DNA of 48,948 bases from an uncultured Bacteroidota bacterium. GTDB lineage: Bacteria; Bacteroidota; Bacteroidia; Flavobacteriales; Flavobacteriaceae. The notes under the pieces were generated by a model that was not told the DNA's origin, searched no databases, and worked only from the letters and a program-made list of their open reading frames with translations. The stretch covers positions 1 through 48,948 of the forward strand of contig CAIMMM010000125.1 in assembly GCA_903842575.1 (NCBI GenBank), in the 5' to 3' direction. A program made the position numbers and the translations under genes. Of this stretch, positions 45,050-48,948 are shown piece by piece (position 1 is the stretch's first letter; each line of letters opens with the position of its first letter).

Positions 45050-45667
45050 TTATAAATTTAGAAGATTTTCACGGAATTTATCTGCATAATATTGAATTAC
45101 ATTTTGGTCGAAATAAGGTTCGTTGTCTATTCTACCCATAAATTTTACGCCTGTTTTTTTTAGGATAATTTCTTCTGTTGGTTTATTTTCATCGCCAGAG
45201 AAAATGATTCCTGCCCCCTTTATTTTCTTATTTTTCAATGCTTCAATAGTTAATAAAGTATGGTTGATACTGCCTAAATAATGTCGGGAAACTACAATTA
45301 CTTTATAATCTTTTTGGATTAAATCCATCACCAAATCTGTATCATTTAACGGAACAAAAATTCCTCCAGCTCCTTCAATAACGAGATGATTCTTGGTTTT
45401 AGGGTCGGTAATTTGCTTTAAATCAATGGCGATTCCATCTAAAGCGGCTGCTAAATGAGGGCTTGCAGGGGTATTGAGTTGATAGCTGTTTTCGTGAATA
45501 ACCGTTTTAGCGTTAGAAATGTAGCGTTGGATTTTATGACTGTCCGAATTCTCTAAATCGCCTGCTTGAATGGGTTTCCAATAATCGGCTTCTAGCGCTT
45601 GAACAACTATAGCGGATGCAATGGTTTTGCCAACGTCGGTTCCTATTCCGGTGATGAATATTTTCAT
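45050..45667 (-). CDS. bioD: Dethiobiotin synthetase
   Basis: This ATP-dependent enzyme closes the ureido ring of biotin using DAPA and carbon dioxide. The P-loop is at the very N terminus (FITGIGTDVGKT, residues 4-15), and the segment HLVIEGAGGIFVPL is typical of the family. It has 205 residues from the ATG at 45667; a GTG five codons upstream (45682) is possible, but the family starts right before FITG. It lies between bioF and bioA. Confidence 0.95.
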   Translation of the reverse strand: MKIFITGIGTDVGKTIASAIVVQALEADYWKPIQAGDLENSDSHKIQRYISNAKTVIHENSYQLNTPASPHLAAALDGIAIDLKQITDPKTKNHLVIEGAGGIFVPLNDTDLVMDLIQKDYKVIVVSRHYLGSINHTLLTIEALKNKKIKGAGIIFSGDENKPTEEIILKKTGVKFMGRIDNEPYFDQNVIQYYADKFRENLLNL

Positions 45668-45682
45668 GATTTTTTGTTTCAC

Positions 45683-45777
45683 AGAGATTCTCGAGATTTA
45701 CAGAGATGCATGGAGTTAATTTTTTGCTCTGTGTATCTTTCTTTTTTCGCAGTGTGTCTCCGTGTAATTTTATATTC
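45683..45777. repeat. CACAGAGA-type short repeats between bioF and bioD
   Basis: The gap between the two genes carries CACAGAGATTC, TACAGAGATGC, CTCTGTGTATC and AGTGTGTCTCCGTG, variants of one short motif in both orientations. I recall CACAGAGA-type spacer repeats in Flavobacterium, but I cannot check that here. Confidence 0.5.
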
Positions 45778-46938
45778 TTAATTAATTTCAAAAACAAAAG
45801 TAAGCAACAATTCCAAGCAATCGGAAATTTCCTTTTCGGAATTGTAACTGTGTAAGCAAAACCGCAAACGCTCTTGTCCTTCGGGAACGGTTGGTGATAG
45901 AATGGGTTTTACATCAAACCCTTTTTCTTGTAATTGATTGGCAATGGTTTTTACCCGTTCGTTTCCTAAAATGATAGCCGATTGTATTGCCGATTTATTA
46001 TACACAAAAAGGGGTTTCAAACTCAGTCTGTTTTTCTCTTGATTAAAAAAGTGAATGTTATGACGGAGTTTTTCTAAGGTGTTTTTTTCTTGGGTTAAAT
46101 GTTGATATGCCACAAGAATGGTAGCAACCGAATGGGGTGAAAGTCCGGTGGTGTAAATAAAACTGCGCGCAAAGTTTATCAAATACTTTTTCAATTCCTG
46201 ACTGCCCAAAATCGCCGCGCCATGACAACCCAATCCCTTTCCGAAGGTCATGATTCGGGCGAAGATTTTATTTTCTAATCCCAAACTTTGAATTAAGCCT
46301 TCGCCATGTTCTCCAAAAACACCTAAGGCATGGGCTTCATCAACAACCAAATTACACTGAAATTGTTCTGAAAGCCGCACTAGTTTTTCCAAATCGGGAC
46401 TGTCGCCATCCATGGAAAAAACGGATTCGGTAATGATATACACTTCATCGCCACGATTGTCAGACTGAGCTTGTCGAAGTCTTTTCTCTAAATCCTCTAA
46501 ATCGTTGTGTTGAAATTTATAGCTCTTGGCATTGCTCATTTGAATGCCATCGCGAATGGAAGCATGACACAATTCATCGTATAAAATAACATCGGAACGT
46601 TGTGGTACCGCGCTAAAAAAACCTACGTTGGCATCGTAACCCGAATTGAAAATTAACGCGGAATCTTCTTTATGGAAGTTGGCAATATATGTTTCCGCTT
46701 CCTGATACAACACATGATTCCCGGAAAGCAATCTGGAACCTGTGGCGCCGTTCTCCTTTATATTTTTGTCTACAAGAAGTTGATGGGTTTCTTGGAAAAT
46801 AGTTTCGTTTTGTGCAAAACCTAAATAATCATTGGAAGCAAAATCGATTAAATCATTAGCGACGGCCAATTTTCGTAAGGCATTGTTGGCTTCACGATGC
46901 TGCAGTTTTTGGGATAATGATTTTGGAAATAATTTCAT
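45778..46938 (-). CDS. bioF: 8-amino-7-oxononanoate synthase
   Basis: This PLP enzyme joins pimeloyl-CoA or pimeloyl-ACP to alanine to give KAPA, the first committed step of biotin ring formation. It has 386 residues. Seen are FASNDYLGFAQ, ATGSRLLSGNHVLY, the VVDEAHALGVFGEHGEG block (Asp and His contacts to PLP) and the PLP lysine Lys234 in MTFGKGLGCHG. Residues 151-161 (EKRLRQAQSDN) are encoded by a copy of an interspersed DNA repeat, apparently placed in frame in a loop. It is the first gene of the bioF-bioD-bioA-KAS operon, with a -7 box six bases before the ATG. Confidence 0.96.
   Translation of the reverse strand: MKLFPKSLSQKLQHREANNALRKLAVANDLIDFASNDYLGFAQNETIFQETHQLLVDKNIKENGATGSRLLSGNHVLYQEAETYIANFHKEDSALIFNSGYDANVGFFSAVPQRSDVILYDELCHASIRDGIQMSNAKSYKFQHNDLEDLEKRLRQAQSDNRGDEVYIITESVFSMDGDSPDLEKLVRLSEQFQCNLVVDEAHALGVFGEHGEGLIQSLGLENKIFARIMTFGKGLGCHGAAILGSQELKKYLINFARSFIYTTGLSPHSVATILVAYQHLTQEKNTLEKLRHNIHFFNQEKNRLSLKPLFVYNKSAIQSAIILGNERVKTIANQLQEKGFDVKPILSPTVPEGQERLRFCLHSYNSEKEISDCLELLLTFVFEIN
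46456..46486. repeat. Interspersed repeat inside bioF
   Basis: The stretch contains TGTCAGACTGAGCTTGTCGA and then AGTCTTTTC, closely matching the intergenic copy at 42283-42315. It lies wholly within the bioF frame and adds no stop codon. Confidence 0.8.
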
Positions 46939-46944
46939 AGACTA

Positions 46945-46952
46945 CAAATGTA
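46945..46952 (-). promoter_or_regulatory. Bacteroidota -7 box for the bioFDA operon
   Basis: On the minus strand TACATTTG matches TAnnTTTG, only six bases before the bioF ATG. The transcript would be nearly leaderless. No clear -33 TTG or BirA-like operator is visible. Confidence 0.5.
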
Positions 46953-47125
46953 ATAAAGTCTGCTATTCCCTAGCCCACATAGAAATGAAAATCCTTTATA
47001 TTTTTCTTTCAAAATATAAAGATTGCTTCCCAATATGTTTGTTTTAATCGGAGAACCGTGAACTACGTTTGCAAGGAATAGCTGGATACGGCTCCGCGAT
47101 TGGGGAAGCAAACAGCATCTATAAA

Positions 47126-47153
47126 AAAAGCCAAACAATAATGCTTGGCTTTT
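47126..47153 (-). terminator. Terminator after the unknown membrane-protein gene
   Basis: The stem AAAAGCCAA/TTGGCTTTT, with the GC part near its top, ends in a T run on the minus strand. It lies about 80 bases after the stop of the gene at 47234. Confidence 0.8.
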
Positions 47154-47233
47154 CATTTATATTTTATTACGTTCAGTTTGCTTTGCTTGGGTCAAATTGA
47201 CTTAGTTGGGTAAAGCCAAGACTTTATTGTATT

Positions 47234-47746
47234 TTAAATCCATTGGGAATTGCCCTTTTCTGTTGCGTCCAGTAATTTTAGATTTAATTTTGCAGCGAAC
47301 AATCTTCCGTAGTTCAATGCGGGTTGGGATTCATCGAAGTTAAGTATATTAAAATGTTTGTTTCCTTCGTACCATAAGTTGACTTCAAATTGTTCGGCTC
47401 CAACGTTATGGAACACCGAAACATATTTCAATTCGGGCATTGAGGAATAGAACTTGAATTTAAAGAGACCTTGACTGAATACGGTTTGAAGTTTTTCTTT
47501 TTCAAGATTGAGGTACCTGGTTTTTATAACTGAAAACCCCAATCCAAAAGTAAATGCAAAAAGGGCAATTGTTAAGTTCCCTCCTAAATCTTTTTCTATT
47601 GAAGTGTCTTCAGGAAAAGCGTACAACTGGTAAAAACCATTAATAACCATGCCTAATGAGCTGAAGTAAAACACTCCGGCAATGATTAAATGCCAAAAAG
47701 GCCTGGTGTTTTTACTAAGAACTATTTCGTTTTTATCTAAATCCAT
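47234..47746 (-). CDS. Membrane protein of unknown function
   Basis: I do not recognise this 170-residue protein. Two TM helices lie near residues 18-42 and 56-75, followed by a soluble C-terminal domain of about 90 residues with beta-strand character (LQTVFSQGLFKFKFYSSMPE and FEVNLWYEGNKHFNIL). The layout resembles small PH-like membrane proteins, but that is only an impression. It sits downstream of atpC on the same strand, with a terminator between and its own TATTTTTG box four bases before the ATG, so it is probably not part of the ATP synthase unit. Confidence 0.75.
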   Translation of the reverse strand: MDLDKNEIVLSKNTRPFWHLIIAGVFYFSSLGMVINGFYQLYAFPEDTSIEKDLGGNLTIALFAFTFGLGFSVIKTRYLNLEKEKLQTVFSQGLFKFKFYSSMPELKYVSVFHNVGAEQFEVNLWYEGNKHFNILNFDESQPALNYGRLFAAKLNLKLLDATEKGNSQWI

Positions 47747-47750
47747 GTAT

Positions 47751-47758
47751 CAAAAATA
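47751..47758 (-). promoter_or_regulatory. Possible -7 box for the unknown membrane-protein gene
   Basis: On the minus strand TATTTTTG matches TAnnTTTG four bases before the start codon. The -33 position would fall in the atpC terminator; no clear TTG is there. Confidence 0.4.
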
Positions 47759-47769
47759 AAAAAAAAAAA

Positions 47770-47787
47770 CCAAGCAATACTGCTTGG
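47770..47787 (-). terminator. Terminator of the atpD-atpC unit
   Basis: A perfect 7-bp stem CCAAGCA/TGCTTGG with loop ATAC is followed on the minus strand by a long T run. Its sequence is close to the terminator at 47126-47153. Confidence 0.9.
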
Positions 47788-47813
47788 CTTTTACTTTTTT
47801 ATAAACAATTGTA

Positions 47814-48095
47814 TTAGTCGGCTAATACAATTACTTTATTATCTTTCATTTCGATGGTTCCCGAATCGATGTCCAAGGTATAGTTTTGATCGTTTATTTT
47901 TTTAAACTTCTCTACCACTTCTTTTTTGAAACTAAAATTATCAGCAACTATTTTGATAGTTCCTTTTTTTAATGTGGAAACTATCGGTGCGTGATTATTC
48001 AAAATTTGAAACGAGCCCACAACTCCCGGAAGGGAAATGGAAGTTACTTCTCCTTTAAATAATAAGGCTTCTGGTGATACTATTTCTAAAATCAT
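47814..48095 (-). CDS. atpC: F1Fo ATP synthase epsilon subunit, short form
   Basis: This is the central-stalk epsilon subunit of ATP synthase. Its 93 residues cover only the N-terminal beta-sandwich (MILEIVSPEALLFKGEVTSI, LPGVVGSFQILNNHAPIVST). The C-terminal helical hairpin, which inhibits ATP hydrolysis in the roughly 135-residue forms, is absent. The frame is intact and the stop is followed at once by a terminator, so this is a natural short form. It is 76 bases downstream of atpD. Confidence 0.95.
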   Translation of the reverse strand: MILEIVSPEALLFKGEVTSISLPGVVGSFQILNNHAPIVSTLKKGTIKIVADNFSFKKEVVEKFKKINDQNYTLDIDSGTIEMKDNKVIVLAD

Positions 48096-48102
48096 TTTTC
48101 TT

Positions 48103-48171
48103 TAGTTAATAGTTGATGGTTGATGGTTGGTGGTTGAAACTAACAACCGACCACTAACAACCGACAACCAA
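48103..48171. repeat. GTTG/CAAC-rich spacer repeat between atpD and atpC
   Basis: A stretch of GTTGATGGTTGATGGTTGG type is followed by CAACCGACCACTAACAACCG, so its halves are roughly complementary. It resembles the spacer between prs and rplY. Confidence 0.6.

Positions 48172-48948
<777 letters not shown>

Larger units (their letters stand above)
46939..47233. other. Intergenic region with a degenerate Flavobacterium-type repeat
   Basis: The gap between bioF and the next minus-strand gene holds the bioF -7 box, a perfect 11-bp hairpin CTTTATATTTT/AAAATATAAAG (46994-47004 and 47011-47021) inside a TAGCCCACATAGAAATGAAA-type context, a GGAATAGCTGGA stretch, and a terminator at 47126-47153. The TAGCCC...AAATCCTTT...hairpin order recalls a repeat I know from Flavobacterium intergenic regions. 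No gene is seen; a 73-codon minus-strand frame over it has no family features. Confidence 0.55.

Noticed and set aside
45682..45682. GTG start for bioD five codons upstream
   Set aside because: The family begins directly before FITGIGTDVGKT, and the extra residues are not conserved-looking; the ATG at 45667 is preferred.
46935..47156. A 73-codon minus-strand frame ahead of bioF
   Set aside because: It overlaps the bioF promoter, a repeat and a terminator, and its residues show no protein pattern.

Overview
The window is a stretch of chromosome from a member of the Bacteroidota, most probably a Flavobacterium or close relative. The evidence is a strongly AT-rich sequence, Bacteroidota-type promoters (TTG, about 19 bases, then TAnnTTTG) with little sign of Shine-Dalgarno sites, two secreted proteins with type IX secretion (T9SS) C-terminal sorting domains, a complete 14-gene complex I operon with a short NuoG, and atpD-atpC standing as a pair. 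These genus-level assignments rest on recognised protein families and motifs, not on a database search.

Layout. 1-4130: the end of an RND efflux permease, a periplasmic TlpA-like thiol oxidoreductase (minus), aspS and a cold-shock gene. 4210-17116: the nuoA-N operon, from a consensus promoter to a hairpin terminator. 17147-19458: an MBOAT acyltransferase overlapping a GSSR-motif partner, probably for acetylating an exported polymer. 19625-25371 (minus): a GH53 galactanase lipoprotein, then a CheB-CheR-PAS fusion with a hybrid histidine kinase. 25372-26155: mostly non-coding, with one tRNA-Leu and a duplicated tRNA 3' end. 26156-29183: prs, rplY, pth and a small exported protein. 29236-31926 (minus): a secreted zinc metalloprotease. 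32101-34766: ribF, a small membrane protein and bioB. 34845-41429 (minus): a 2194-residue T9SS surface protein. 41727-42236: recX. 42536-46938 (minus): bioF-bioD-bioA plus a ketoacyl synthase. 47234-48948 (minus): an unknown membrane protein, atpC and the 3' part of atpD.

How the genes fit together. Most of the window is core metabolism: respiration (complex I, ATP synthase), translation (aspS, tRNA-Leu, rplY, pth), cofactor synthesis (biotin, FAD) and PRPP supply. The accessory-looking parts are the surface and sensory genes: the MBOAT pair, the GH53 enzyme, the CheBR/kinase pair and the two T9SS cargo proteins. Biotin genes occur in two places: bioB on the plus strand and bioFDA plus a ketoacyl synthase on the minus strand 8 kb away, with no bioC or bioH visible.

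I found no CRISPR array, prophage, insertion sequence, toxin-antitoxin pair or defence island, and no multi-gene system I would call new. The most unusual signals are non-coding: a palindrome cluster between recX and the ketoacyl synthase with three ACCGCGGT cores spaced exactly 22 bp apart; an interspersed repeat that lies in frame inside bioF; a perfect 20-bp palindrome in the leader of the giant surface-protein gene; and the duplicated tRNA-Leu 3' end with its terminator.
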